Assembly (NCBI RefSeq): GCF_000003195.3
Contig: NC_012876.2
Span: 41,259,725-41,323,724 of the forward strand
Direction of reading: 5' to 3'
From: Sorghum bicolor
Taxonomy: Eukaryota > Streptophyta > Magnoliopsida > Poales > Poaceae
DNA: 64,000 bases
Part shown: piece after piece, positions 1-10,080 of the stretch
Layout: every line of letters starts with the position of its first letter
How positions within the stretch are numbered: the first letter of the stretch is position 1
The notes under the pieces: generated by a model
What the model saw: the letters and a program-made list of their open reading frames with translations, nothing else
What the model was told of the DNA's origin: nothing
Database searches by the model: none
Translations under genes and position numbers: made by a program

Positions 1-601
1 GATAAAATAAAATTTGAAGCACACAAGTAGGGGGAGCAAGCTCATAAACTTGTATGTTGCATTTGAATGTGCATAACATATGGTTGCTTGCATTTGCATT
101 AGTTTTAGAAGTTTTCTCTCTGATGCCTTGCTTGTGTGGTGTATGCTAGTTGTAGGCTTGTTTGATGAAATGAAGAACTAGCATGCATAGGTAGTGTAAC
201 TAGACCTTTAATTGTTTCACAAGTGGTACTAGAACCTTGTTTATAATGTTGATCTCATGAGGTGTTCTAGTTTTGTGAATGGCTAGTTACTAATGGTGCT
301 AAGGATGGTGTATATTGGCAACTCCGATTGGTATCACGCTTTAAAGGTCCATTCTTTACACCTTAGCATCATTTGGTAGAAATGGACTCCTATATTTCTT
401 ATTCAAGCATATGTGCAAGCTTTCAAATCCAAACTCTTAGCACATATGTAGGGGGAGCAACTGCTACCAATTTGGGTTTATGAAACTTGTTCATAATCAT
501 TGCACATGGTAAAATGCTTGGGCAAGCAACATGAATCCAAGAAAATTTTATTGAAAATCTTTGTAAAAAGGGTTGTCATCAATTACCAAAAAGGGGGAGA
601 T
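1..601 (+). mobile_element. 3' internal end of a SIRE-type Copia element
   Basis: Non-coding tail of an LTR retrotransposon whose coding part lies outside the window. Three purine-rich blocks of the type GTAGGGGGAGC or AAAAAGGGGGAGA are visible, near 29, 449 and 588. The last one directly abuts the LTR start and is the polypurine tract. Multiple such tracts in a long non-coding region after pol are typical of the SIRE/Maximus lineage of Ty1/Copia. No open frame is present. Lineage assignment is by family resemblance, not by a coding domain. Confidence 0.7.
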
Positions 602-2517
602 TGAAAGCCCTAGTTTGGTTTTGGATAATTGATGAAACCCTAGTACTAACCTCTATACTAAGTGTATGTAGACTTAATGAGGTTGGTACATGCCAAGTGA
701 TGGAGCAAGTGATGATCATGGTGATGATGGTGATGACCACAAGATGATCAAGTGCTCAACTTGGAAAAGAAGAAAGAGAAAAACAAAACCCTATGGAGAT
801 CAAGGCAAAGGTATTGCTTAGGGTTTTGGTTTTGGTGATCAAGACACCATAGAGGGTGTGATCACATTTAGGATAGATAGCCGTACTATTAAGAGGGGTA
901 ATCTCGTTGTGAAAACGGTTGTCTAAGTGCCACTAGGTGATTGGATTCCTTGCATGTGTATTAGGACCTAGTGAGCTAACTAAGTAACCCTTGAAAAATG
1001 TTTTTGAAATATGCTAACACACGTGCACAAGTGTGGAGACACTTTGGTGTTGGCACATGGAAGCAAGGGAAGAAGTTAGAAATCTTTGTGTGCAGCGCGT
1101 TCAGGCCGGACGCGTCCGGTATGAGGTCGGACGCGTCCGAGTTGAGGCACCAGACGCGGAAACAGTTTTCGCGTAGAGTGCGGTGTGCCTCGTCCGTTGA
1201 GTTCGTTTCTCGGTGAAACTCTCTGAGTTTGCGTCCGGTGCACACCGGACGCGTCCGGTGTGAACTAGGACGCGTCCGAGTTGGCGTCCGGTGCAAACTC
1301 CTCTTGCAGAGCTCTCTGGGTGTGAGTCCGGTGCACACCGGACCGTCCGGTGTGTGCGTCCGGTGTGGCGACCGGTGTTGACTCAAGTTTTGCGACGCTC
1401 TCTGAGTTTGCGTCCGGTGCATACCGGACGCGTCCGGTATGAGGTCGGACGCGTCCGGTATTTCAAAAGTGAGCGTCCGGTGCCTTGTCAGTGTTAGAGG
1501 CAACGGCTACTTTTCTAACGGTCAGGAGCACCGGACGCTGGTCTGGTCAATATCGGACGCGTCCGGTGTGAACTAGGACGCGTCCGGTGTGAATGCAGAC
1601 TGTGGGATAAACTGCCAACGGCTAGTTGAAGGTTGAGACTTCTATAAATATGCCTTGGTCGGTTCTTGCTCACTCTCTTGACTCTCTAACTTGTTGATAC
1701 ACCTTGTGAGCATACTCCCACACTTCCCACTCACCTTGTTCAAGTTTTGTTCATCCAAAGTGAGATTGGGAGAGATCCTAGTTGCATTTGCTTAGAGTTT
1801 GAGCATCTAGTGGCACTAGTGATAGTTGAGCAGCGGGTTTGCTTGTTACTCTTGGTGGTTGCCGCCACCTAGACGTCTTGGAGCTGCGGAGGAGCTTTGG
1901 CACGAGTTGGTGATTGTTCGTGGCCATCTCCCGGTGTTTGTGAGAGGTTTGTGCCTACCTCGGCGGAGTGCCAAAGGCAACATTAGTGGATTGCTCGTGT
2001 CATTGAGCTACCTCACTTGTGGGTAGGTTCTTGTGGTGTCCTAGTGAGGACGAGGTTCGTGCTACACCTCTTAGCCACCGAACCACCAAGTGTTGGTCGA
2101 CACAACGGGGACGTAGCGTGCCGGCAAGCACGTGAACCTCGGGAGAAAAATCTTGTGTCCCATTGTGTTTGTTGATTGGATTTCTCTCGGTGATTGGACT
2201 TCATAATATTGTGATTGGTTCATCCCCTCTACTCGGTGGTATAAAGTTCAAACACTCTCTCTTACTTTCTTGCAAACTAGAGTAGCTTACTTCTTGTATA
2301 GAAACTTTAGGTAGCTCTCTAGTGTAAGTAGAGACTTAGTTCTTGTGTGTATAGTGATCATAGCAACTAGAATTGTTGGGTACGTGGCTTGCAAACACCC
2401 CATTAGAGCTAGAGCAAAAAGCTTCGCTTTGTTATTTACTAACCTCTTGCTCTAGTGTTTTTGTAGAATTTTTAAATAGGCTATTCACCCCCCCTCTAGC
2501 CATATTAGGACCTTTCA
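602..2517 (+). repeat. 3' LTR of SIRE-type Copia element
   Basis: The unit opens with TGAAAGCCCTAG right after the polypurine tract and closes with GGACCTTTCA, so it has TG...CA ends with short inverted repeats (TGAAAG / CTTTCA). It is about 1.9 kb long. A TATA-like TATAAATA stretch near 1642 fits the start of the R region. The middle holds a GC-rich array of CGGACGCGTCCG palindromes. A TSD cannot be checked because the 5' end is outside the window. It ends 63 bp from a Rab2-like exon, so the element landed in that gene fragment. Short frames in this stretch are chance. Confidence 0.75.
1098..1597. repeat. Array of CGGACGCGTCCG-type palindromes in LTR
   Basis: Within the LTR the block GACGCGTCCG occurs eight times in about 500 bp, mostly as GGACGCGTCCGG followed by TATGAG, TGTGAAC or AGTTG, and interleaved with shorter GCGTCCGGTGCACACC units. 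The stretch is far richer in CpG than the flanking LTR. A related set of CACCGGACGC units is present in the antisense SIRE LTR at about 26076-26500. Spacing is irregular and the intervening pieces are not unique spacers, so this is not a CRISPR array. Confidence 0.8.
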
Positions 2518-2580
2518 ACTGCCTAAACGACACGAAGAGGATAGGAAAAAAAAGGAATGAAAGGGAGGAGCAGGACTTAC

Positions 2581-2944
2581 CGTGTCCCAAATTTGGAGCT
2601 TGAGGGGCTTGCTGTAGATGGTGATCATGTGGGTGCTCTATTTGACGCTGATGTTGACGTTGTGCACGGGCTAGAAGCGCTTGTCTGTGAACTGCAGCAG
2701 CAGGCACGACTTCCCCACGCCTGCAACACAAACAATCCATCAATCGCCACTCGTATGTACTGATACCGACGGCCACACAACACCCAGACAGCAGATCCCC
2801 AGCCGCATGTATCTAATCCTATCTCCCCAGCACGGGGCAAGGCAACGGGGATCAAAGGAGCTGTGGGTTCGGGAGCGAGGAGGCAACGGACCTGTGTTGC
2901 CGATGATGATGTACTTGAAGAGGTAAGCGACAGGCGTACGCCAT
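2581..2944 (-). pseudogene. Rab2-like small GTPase pseudogene, 5' exons only
   Basis: Two exons of a Rab-family GTPase (membrane trafficking) can be read on the minus strand. Exon 1 is 2892-2944 and encodes the YLFKYIIIG start of the G domain. Exon 2 is 2581-2720 with the P-loop GVGKSCLLLQF, then FTDKRF, PVH and LQIWDT. Donors (2890-2891, 2579-2580) and the acceptor (2721-2722) are canonical. The match is best to plant Rab2/RABB1. Defects are a 7-nt insertion after the first four codons that shifts the frame, Asp to Asn in the usual GD before TGVGKS, and two TAG stops in exon 2, one of them where QPVH is expected. Exon 3 is missing because the SIRE LTR ends 63 bp beyond exon 2. It is either a captured fragment or a gene destroyed by that insertion. 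Confidence 0.75.
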
Positions 2945-3830
2945 CCTCGGTCGATAGGATCGGGTTGATCGATCCTGGTGGGAGGCCATGGGATTTGGAT
3001 TTAGGAGAGGAGCGATGGTCGATGGGGATGGTGTTACGGTGGTGACATGGGGTGCAGGGACAGGGAGTGGCGGCGTGTGCGGCCGTAGGTAGCGGGGACG
3101 GGAAGCAGCGGCGTGTGCCGGCGCAGGGAGCAGGGATGGAAAAAGCGGCGACGTACACAGGCGGGCGAGCGACCCCTGGGATGGGGAGCAGCGGCACACG
3201 CAGCCACAAGTAACAGGGACGGGGAGCTCAGGGATTGTTGCAGGGATGGCTCAGGGAGTGGATTCGGGTGCAGGGATGGGGATGTCGTGTGCGGCGTGAT
3301 TGGGGGAGCGAAGGGAGATGCCGCGACGCGTGATTGGCAGAGCGGAAGGGAGGGAGCGAGTGTCGCACGACAGGCAGACGGACAGGACGAAGACAGATTG
3401 TTGCACCAAAATATGTCCACTCTTTAATCTTTTTAGTTGTGGGAGATAATTTCGTAAAAAATATGTGTAAAAAACTTATTACACCCATAGCTAATAGCTA
3501 ATAGAAACTAATTATTTTCACTCTCGTTTTTCTTGGCAATTTCACTCCCTCTCATTTTCCTACAAACACAACACACTCTATCACTATGAGAATCTCCGTG
3601 AGATTGAGACGATAGATTGGTCAAATTGATGAAGTCATTATAAATGTTTTACGTCAACGTGCATGTCACATACCACAACATTATTTAGGCCATATGACAC
3701 TGATCATATAGCTCTAGATGATGGACTAAAAGTTTGTAAGGATGTTTTATAAAACATGAATTGGACGTTAATCATCAAGGAAATTCATATGAATCAGTTC
3801 ATCTGCAAAGAAAAAAAAATTAAAATGTAA
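2945..3830. other. Intergenic: degenerate GC-rich repeats, then AT-rich
   Basis: 2945-3400 lies 5' of the Rab2 fragment and consists of imperfect repeats of the type CAGGGACGGGGAGCAGCGGCG, which produce several long meaningless frames on both strands. From about 3430 the sequence turns AT-rich and no gene, RNA or clear transposon end is visible up to the MITE at 3831. Confidence 0.5.
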
Positions 3831-4112
3831 GACTGTCTCCAACAGGAGACTCATTTGGAACTCAAATTTAAAATGTGTCTCTAATACAATACATGTAGCC
3901 TCCAACAGAGTACTCATATAGAAGACCCATTTTGGGTATCAGGAGAGGCATAACCCAAATTTGAGTATCCTCTCTCCTCAAGACCCATTTGCAGAGAGTG
4001 TTGTCTTTTAGGTCTTGTTGTTGGAGAAGACTAAAAATAGATATGGAACCTTTTACCCTACCCAAAGGACAAATGAGTCCTGTATTTTGGGTAACGACTG
4101 TTGGAGATAGTC
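3831..4112. mobile_element. Tourist-like MITE with GACTGTCTCCAACAG ends
   Basis: A 282 bp element with terminal inverted repeats GACTGTCTCCAACAG at the left and CTGTTGGAGATAGTC at the right, differing at one position. It is flanked on both sides by TAA (3828-3830 and 4113-4115), a three-base duplication as expected for PIF/Harbinger-type MITEs. It has no coding capacity. Family name is inferred from TIR and TSD type only. Confidence 0.7.
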
Positions 4113-4155
4113 TAAGAAAAAAAATTAAAGTGTCTTAAAATGTCTGAGATATATA

Positions 4156-4347
4156 GGTCTTGTTTAGATCCAAAAAGTTTTTGAAAATTTGATATTGTAG
4201 CACTTTCGTTTTTAAAAATTTCATTTCGTGATTTATAGATAACCTGTGTAATTAGTTTTTTTATCTATATTTAATGCTAGATGCATGTGGCGATATGACG
4301 TGGAATTTTAAAAAGTTTTTTGTTTTTTTAGTGAACTAAACAATGCC
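4156..4347. mobile_element. Tourist-like MITE upstream of kinase gene
   Basis: A 192 bp element with ends GGTCTTGTTTAGATC and GTGAACTAAACAATGCC, which are imperfect inverted repeats of the grass GGCCTTGTTTAGTTC family. It is flanked by ATA on both sides (4153-4155, 4348-4350). The inner sequence is a diverged relative of the MITE at 10714-10945. It ends 180 bp before the start codon of the receptor-like kinase, so it sits in that gene's promoter or 5' UTR. Confidence 0.7.
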
Positions 4348-4527
4348 ATAATTCTTTAATTTTCTATTGTGAGATGGTTAAAAGATGATGTACTGTACAC
4401 GGGACAGAAAAGAAAAGAACTGGGATGTTGTACATAGTCGGATATACCCGCCACCCCAATCACTTCCACGCACGCGACACCGCGTTGCGCCAGCCGCCCC
4501 GCGTCGCCGCCCGCTCCGTCCACTGCC

Positions 4528-6438
4528 ATGCCTTCCCGCCTTCTCCAGCAGCCACTCCCTCCACCTGCCCCACCGCCGCCTCCCCTGTTTTCCAAGAGCC
4601 AACACCGCCGCCACGCCCTCATCGTCGCCACCATCGCTTCAGCGGCAGCCGCGGCGGCTTTGTTGCTCTTGCTCGTCGTCGTCCTCCTCCTCCGGCGTCG
4701 GCGGCTCCGGCAACCCACGCTCCCGTTCTCCCCGCCGCCGGACCCGGCGCGCCCGCTCCGGCGCTTCTCCCGCCGCACGCTTCGCCGCGCCACGGGCGGG
4801 TTCCACCCGTCCCGCCTCCTGGGCCGCGGCGCCGCCTCGCCCGTCTACCTCGCCACCTTCCCCGACGCCTCGGTCGCCGCCGTGAAGACGTGCGCGTCGC
4901 CGCACGAGCTCCACCTGCTCGCGTCGCTCCCTGAATCCCCTCGCCTCGTTTCCCTCCATGGCTACTCGCCCGGTTCGGGCTCTGGCTCCGGCGGCGGCGC
5001 TGCCGAGCGCCCGCTCCTCCTTGTCTTCGAGTACATGCCCCAGGGCTCCCTCCAGGGCGCGCTGTTCGGATGCGGCGACGCCGCTGCCCGCGACGCGCAG
5101 TTCCTGGACTGGCCGAAGCGGCTCGCCATCATCCGCGACGTGGGGCGCGCACTCGCCTTTCTCCACGTTGAGTGCCAGCCGCCCGTCGTGCACGGCGACC
5201 TCAAGCCCAGCAACGTCCTCCTCGACGCTAACTTCCGCGCCAAGCTCGCCGATTTCGGCCTCGCGCGCTTCAAGACTCCCGATGCCGTCGCCGCGTCTGG
5301 CGCTGCCGGGGACGATTTCATGAGCCAAGAACTCGGCGAAGCCGGCGACCACCTCTCCACCACCGCCTCTGCTGCTGGTGGGGCCAAAACGGACACAAAG
5401 GATGAGTCTGGCCCGGCTGGTGTGTGGGGGAAGGAGTGGTGGTGGAAACAGGATGGTAGCGGTGAGCTTGACTCGAGGGACTACGTCGCCGAGTGGATTG
5501 GCAGCCAAATCTGCCCGGAGAGGAATCCGGATTGGGCCGACGAGAACGAAGACGACGCCAACGAGCATAAGAACTCTCCTTCGGGTACGGACGAAAACGC
5601 TGTGTCAGCGTCGCCGGAGGACAAGAAGAACACCGACTGCAATGGCAATGTCGACGGCGCCAAGAAGGAGGTGACCAAGATGAGGGAGTGGTGGAAAGAG
5701 GAGTTCTTTGAAGAGATGAGCAAGAAGCAGGGAGCAAGCTTCGACAAGCGGCGTGGCGGCGGCGGCAAGCCGTGGCTCCGTTCGATCAGCATGAACACGG
5801 GCCACGGGAACACCAACGGCGAGAGCAATGTCGAGCCGAGCGCTGTGGTTGACCTGAGCTTCCGGAGAAGCCGGAAGCGGAGCCGGCGGCGCGGTCGGTC
5901 AGTGGGCAGCGACGTCCACAGCGGATGCGGCGGGGACTACCTCAGCCGGGAGCTTAGCAGCACGACGAGCATGCGCGGCACGGTGTGCTACGTCGCGCCG
6001 GAGTGCGGCGGCGGGCACTGCGAGCACGGCAGCGAGCTGCTGGAGAAGGCGGACGTGTACAGCTTCGGCGTGCTCATGCTGGTGATCCTGTCCGGCCGTC
6101 GGCCGCTGCACATCCTCTCGTCACCGATGAAGCTGGAGAAGGCGAACCTGGTGAGCTGGTGCCGGCAGCTGGCGCGCGCCGGGAACGTGCTCGAGCTCAT
6201 GGACGAGCGGCTGGACGGCGGGTACGACAAGGACCAGGCCACCAAGTGCGTGCTGCTGGCGCTGCTGTGCCTGCAGCGGCAGCCGGAGCTCCGGCCGGAC
6301 AGCACGGACATTGTCAAGATCCTCGACGGCGAAATGGAACTCCCGCCGGCGCCAGTGGAGTTCTCGCCGTCGCCCCGCGTGCGGCCTTTCCCGCGGTCGT
6401 CGCGCCGGGCAGCGCAGCCGGATGCCGCCGCCGAGTGA
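4528..6438 (+). CDS. Receptor-like Ser/Thr protein kinase, single exon
   Basis: A 636-residue intronless kinase of the family represented in Arabidopsis by At4g25390. A proline-rich N-terminus without an ectodomain is followed by one membrane segment (about residues 30-55, Ala/Leu/Val-rich) and a basic stop-transfer RRRR, so the kinase faces the cytosol. Kinase landmarks are the glycine loop LGRGAASPVY (about 98-107), Lys120 in AAVKTC, the catalytic loop HGDLKPSN (His222, Asp224), DFG at 242-244 and APE near 490-492. The catalytic loop has HGD instead of HRD, so it is a non-RD kinase. DFG and APE are 250 residues apart where most kinases have 20-35. The insert is acidic and Trp-rich (EWWWKQD, REWWKEE) and ends in an Arg/Ser-rich stretch. 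Codon use is strongly GC3-rich, as in many grass genes. The ATG at 4528 is the first in this frame and gives a complete membrane anchor. Ligand and pathway are unknown. Confidence 0.93.
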   Translation: MPSRLLQQPLPPPAPPPPPLFSKSQHRRHALIVATIASAAAAAALLLLLVVVLLLRRRRLRQPTLPFSPPPDPARPLRRFSRRTLRRATGGFHPSRLLGRGAASPVYLATFPDASVAAVKTCASPHELHLLASLPESPRLVSLHGYSPGSGSGSGGGAAERPLLLVFEYMPQGSLQGALFGCGDAAARDAQFLDWPKRLAIIRDVGRALAFLHVECQPPVVHGDLKPSNVLLDANFRAKLADFGLARFKTPDAVAASGAAGDDFMSQELGEAGDHLSTTASAAGGAKTDTKDESGPAGVWGKEWWWKQDGSGELDSRDYVAEWIGSQICPERNPDWADENEDDANEHKNSPSGTDENAVSASPEDKKNTDCNGNVDGAKKEVTKMREWWKEEFFEEMSKKQGASFDKRRGGGGKPWLRSISMNTGHGNTNGESNVEPSAVVDLSFRRSRKRSRRRGRSVGSDVHSGCGGDYLSRELSSTTSMRGTVCYVAPECGGGHCEHGSELLEKADVYSFGVLMLVILSGRRPLHILSSPMKLEKANLVSWCRQLARAGNVLELMDERLDGGYDKDQATKCVLLALLCLQRQPELRPDSTDIVKILDGEMELPPAPVEFSPSPRVRPFPRSSRRAAQPDAAAE

Positions 6439-7023
6439 TGATCGATGGTACCTCTGCTCCTTGCGGGGCTTTGCTGTTTCGTGATTGATTGATGGGTGAG
6501 AATTGACAAAACTCATGGCCTCGTGTAGATTGTTTTTGTTTTGTGTACATAGGAGCCATTCATCTAACACTGATGAATTCATTCGATGCCAATTCAAGAA
6601 TTGACGATGCATCTTGCAGAAAACCAACATAATCAATCCTCTAGAGTCTAGGACTCACTTGTTCTTATTTTTGCCGAGACTTAGCGTCATGTTGATGGCT
6701 CGCTCTTAATTGTATTCTGTAACAAAAAAAAAAATCTTGTATTTGTGATTTCTTTTAGAACTGACGTTTCTTGTGAAAATTGGCAACAATATTTTAGGAT
6801 ATTATTGAATATATGGCAACTTTTTCTTTGAATCATGAGTGCTCGAAGAAGAAGAGTGGTAAAAATATAGATGGGCACTTAGAAAACCAAAGGGCCGATA
6901 TGAATATGAAAGAAAACAATCATACTCTACAGTAGTAGTGTATATTTGAATGATATCAATCAGATATTTGAAGTGTGTGCTGTGTTGTTCGCTGATACCA
7001 CGGAAAAGGAAGCACATTGCGTA
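6439..7023 (+). other. 3' UTR and downstream of kinase gene
   Basis: AT-rich sequence after the kinase stop codon, with no repeat signature and no convincing frame. It presumably includes the 3' UTR. A poly-A-like run lies at about 6723-6734, but no definite polyadenylation site can be chosen from sequence alone. Confidence 0.4.
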
Positions 7024-8440
7024 GCGGCTGCTAGCGCCCGGACGTCCGAATCTAAGGGCGCGTCCGGACGCACCTAAAATCCGTCCGTCTCTCACACGGA
7101 ACGCACACCCCTGCCCCCACCCCCTCTCCCTCCTCGGGCCCCCTGCCCCTCCTCCCCCCAAATAGAGCGGAGCAAAGCAGAGCAGGATTAGAGGGAGCCG
7201 CGGAGCAGAGCAAAACAAAGCGGGTGGGGAGGGAGGGTGAAGTAGAGCAAAGCAGGATAGGAGGGAGTCAAGCTGCATCGAAGGCAAGCACACGTCCATC
7301 CCGTCATCACACCCTGCCGTCCATCGACCGCCATTCCATCGCGTTGCTCCATTCCCACACCGTGCCCCACTAGGTGCGTTGCATCTTCATAATGGAACAA
7401 ATTCTACTGCAATATCAGAAAAAACGACTATAACAACGGAACAAAAGCTACTGCAACACAAGATGCAAAGAATAAAAAAAAGAAACTAATGCAACAAAGA
7501 AACATTGCTTGTTGCAACACTATAACAAAGACTAGTGCAACACAAAACAGAACAAAAAAAACAAATGCAAAATGAGAACAACATCAAGAAAAAAAGATTA
7601 ATGCAACAAAAAAATTACTTATTGCAACAACAAAAAAACAACTGCAACAACAAAAAGGTAAATGCGAGATGCAACATCAAAAAATAGAGTAACGAAACAA
7701 AGAAAATTATTTGTTGCAATTGCAAAACAACACTACTGCAACAACAAAAACAAAAAAAGAAATGCCAGATGCAATATCACAAAAAAACTAGTGCAACAAA
7801 AAATATTGCTTGTTGAAACCGAAAAACAAGCCTACTGCAAACAGAGCTCGACGAAACTCTAGCCACTGCGGCGTCCCTCAGATCTAGATCTAAAAGAGGA
7901 GAAGAATGAGAAGGAGGAGGAGACCTCAGATGTAGATAAGGGAGTGAAAGAGGGGGAGAGGGACGACTCAGATCTAGATCTACCTCGCCGGAAGCTGCCA
8001 CCGCGGCACCACCATCCTCTTCTCTGGCTGCATGGAGGTCACAGAGGTAGGGAGTGAGGGAGCAGTGACTCGTCGGAACCCGTCGCCGTTGACCTCCTCT
8101 CCAGTGGCATGGAGGTCACAGAAAGGAGAGAGGGATGGAAGGAGGAAGAGAGCGCGAACAGACAAGGTGGCAGCGAGCTAGATATGAGTGTGGCAACCGT
8201 CTCGGAGAGCAGCAGTGAGAGCAGCGGTGAGCGTAGCGGCGTGGAGGAGCGGAGAGAGGGAACGAGCGAGCAGTAGAAAATAAATGCGGGGTTCACAGGG
8301 TCGAAATAGCGAACAGACAGATAAAGAGATGGGAGCGATCGCTTCAATCGAGTTTGGTTGCTGGAGTCGGAAGCGATAGCTTCGGTCGTCCGGACGGACG
8401 GACGTTCGAGAAGGAGCGTTACCGATTGCCTAGCACTTCC
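7024..8440. mobile_element. Possible non-autonomous DNA transposon (MULE-like)
   Basis: The block is bounded by CCGGACG-rich ends: GCTAGCGCCCGGACGTCCG near 7030 and, inverted, CGTCCGGACGGACGGACG near 8390 followed by CCTAGCAC. Between them lie a C-rich stretch, an A-rich TGCAACAA array and a GA-rich stretch. The ends resemble inverted repeats only in part and I could not find a clear TSD. No transposase is encoded. Treat as a candidate. Confidence 0.3.
7390..7850. repeat. A-rich degenerate array of TGCAACAA-type units
   Basis: About 460 bp in which short units such as ACTGCAACAACAAAAA, AATGCAACAAAAAA and TTGCTTGTTGCAAC recur with irregular spacing. Base composition is very A-rich on the plus strand. 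Small frames here only reflect the lack of stop-rich triplets and are not genes. Confidence 0.7.
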
Positions 8441-9230
8441 CTAACGTGTCAGCACACCACACAAATTGTTCAAATGTAACGCGTCTCTATCGATGGCAAC
8501 GTCCGGCACCAAGGTCAAACTGTACATAAATAAATAAATCGGAGAATGAGTTCAACTGTTGGTGTTTCGGAAAATCTGAACCGCGAATTTGGTGTTTGAG
8601 CTCAATCCAACGGAGTTGTTTTCAGCTTCATTGAATTACTTTTCAGATTCGTCATCAAACGGGGTATTTTGTTTTTGTGTTCTTTACAGCCTGATGACTG
8701 ACTCTTAAGAATCTAGGTGAATTCATACAAGAATTTTCAAAAGGACGAGTTGGTTGGTTCAAGAAGTTTCAGCATGCCCATAATGGCCCACTACGGCACT
8801 AGCATAGCACGGGTTGCTACTCCACTGGCTGCTACCCTTGTGGTCTGTGGAGTCAAACATTTTCACCAACCACGGTTGCATTGCATATTTGCATGGTTGG
8901 TGTTTGCCCAGGAATATCCACCAGACAGAGCCTGCACATGTGACTACTACTCCACATGAAATCTTCTGCTCGGTACCGAGTACCGACTCCGACTACCCGG
9001 ACGGAACGCCTAAAAACCTCAACATAATTTTCGTTTGAGACGAACAAATTAGCGAAAAGTATTTTCAGTTATGAATTTTGCTGAACACGAAAACTGAAAC
9101 TCGTCCCTTATATACTCTTTTCTATCTTTGCACACGTACATCTTTATCCGAAAGCTTTCCTATAAAATTTCATCAAACCCAACAAAGTGTGCCAGGGTCG
9201 CCAAAATTCATTCATTCATACATGCAAAGC

Positions 9231-9306
9231 CGCGCTACATCTTTTGGGTTTCATGGTTCACACTTCGCGCTACATCTTTTGGGTTTCATGGTTCACACTT
9301 CGCGCT
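9231..9306. repeat. 35 bp tandem duplication
   Basis: Two identical 35 bp copies (9231-9265 and 9266-9300), beginning CGCGCTACATC and ending GGTTCACACTT, followed by the first six bases of a third. Exact identity points to a recent slippage event. Confidence 0.95.
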
Positions 9307-9454
9307 CCACCATCTCTCTCCTTGTAGGCTTGGACAAAGGCTAAGCAACGAAGTAGTGGGGTGGTCCTCCAAAGTAGTACAAAGCTGATCCCTCCTAGTC
9401 CCAGGCCACACTAACACTCAATTAGCAGCATGCACAATGATTCTGTATTTTACT

Positions 9455-9710
9455 GTTGGAAATGGTGTTATAATACAATCAGCTGCTGGCTGTAAGATTT
9501 CTTTACAGCCTTCTTGCAGCCCACTCATACAATGGTTAGCTCATCACTATTAATACATGACCCACTTGTCTGTCTCACAGATTTTCTTAGTTTTTGTGTC
9601 TAAGCTGGTTGTAAGCTTACAACCCGCTTTTACTCTCTCTTCTCTTCTCTCTCCTCCATCTCAGCATTTAGCTGGCTTACAGCCTGCTATAATACTTGCT
9701 CTGATTGCTG
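9455..9710. mobile_element. MITE-like unit with imperfect inverted ends
   Basis: Left part TTATAATACAATCAGCTGCTG with GGCTGTAAG is roughly mirrored by GGCTTACAGCC and TGCTATAATAC at the right. The inside is pyrimidine-rich and holds further TTGTAAGCTTACAA palindromes. Exact ends and TSD are not clear. Confidence 0.3.
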
Positions 9711-10080
9711 TGGTGACTCTTGTTGTGGGTTTTCCACTCAAAGTGCTCTGCTGTGGCACGCTGCCCTACGGCCCTACCCATTCATATGCACGGCTTTGCC
9801 CTGTCCCACATCCACATGGCTTTCCAGCTCCTAGTGCTGTCCCTCTCCGTTTGTTTATGGTTATGGTTTGTTTGATTAGCTGCGAGACCTGTCTCTGCAC
9901 TGGACTGGCTGGACACTAGTATGCTTGGATTTCTCTACCTGCTCATCTTTCAGTTTCGTGAGGCAGCAGCAGTCTCTTTGTTGGTGCTGCTTTGCGTGAG
10001 AAACTCATCACGAATTCTGGAAGTTTTTTTTTTGACACGAAACAATTTTATTTCAGCAGCAAGAAGCTGCAAGCAACCTT

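Noticed and set aside
976..1503. Frames over the CGGACG palindrome array
   Set aside because: Repeat-derived, not conserved protein, lying within an LTR.
1098..1597. Regularly recurring palindromes that could be taken for a CRISPR-like array
   Set aside because: Spacing is irregular, the stretches between are themselves repeats, and the setting is a plant LTR.
4639..5568. Long minus-strand frame over the kinase gene
   Set aside because: A shadow of GC3-rich coding sequence, with no domain or plausible composition.
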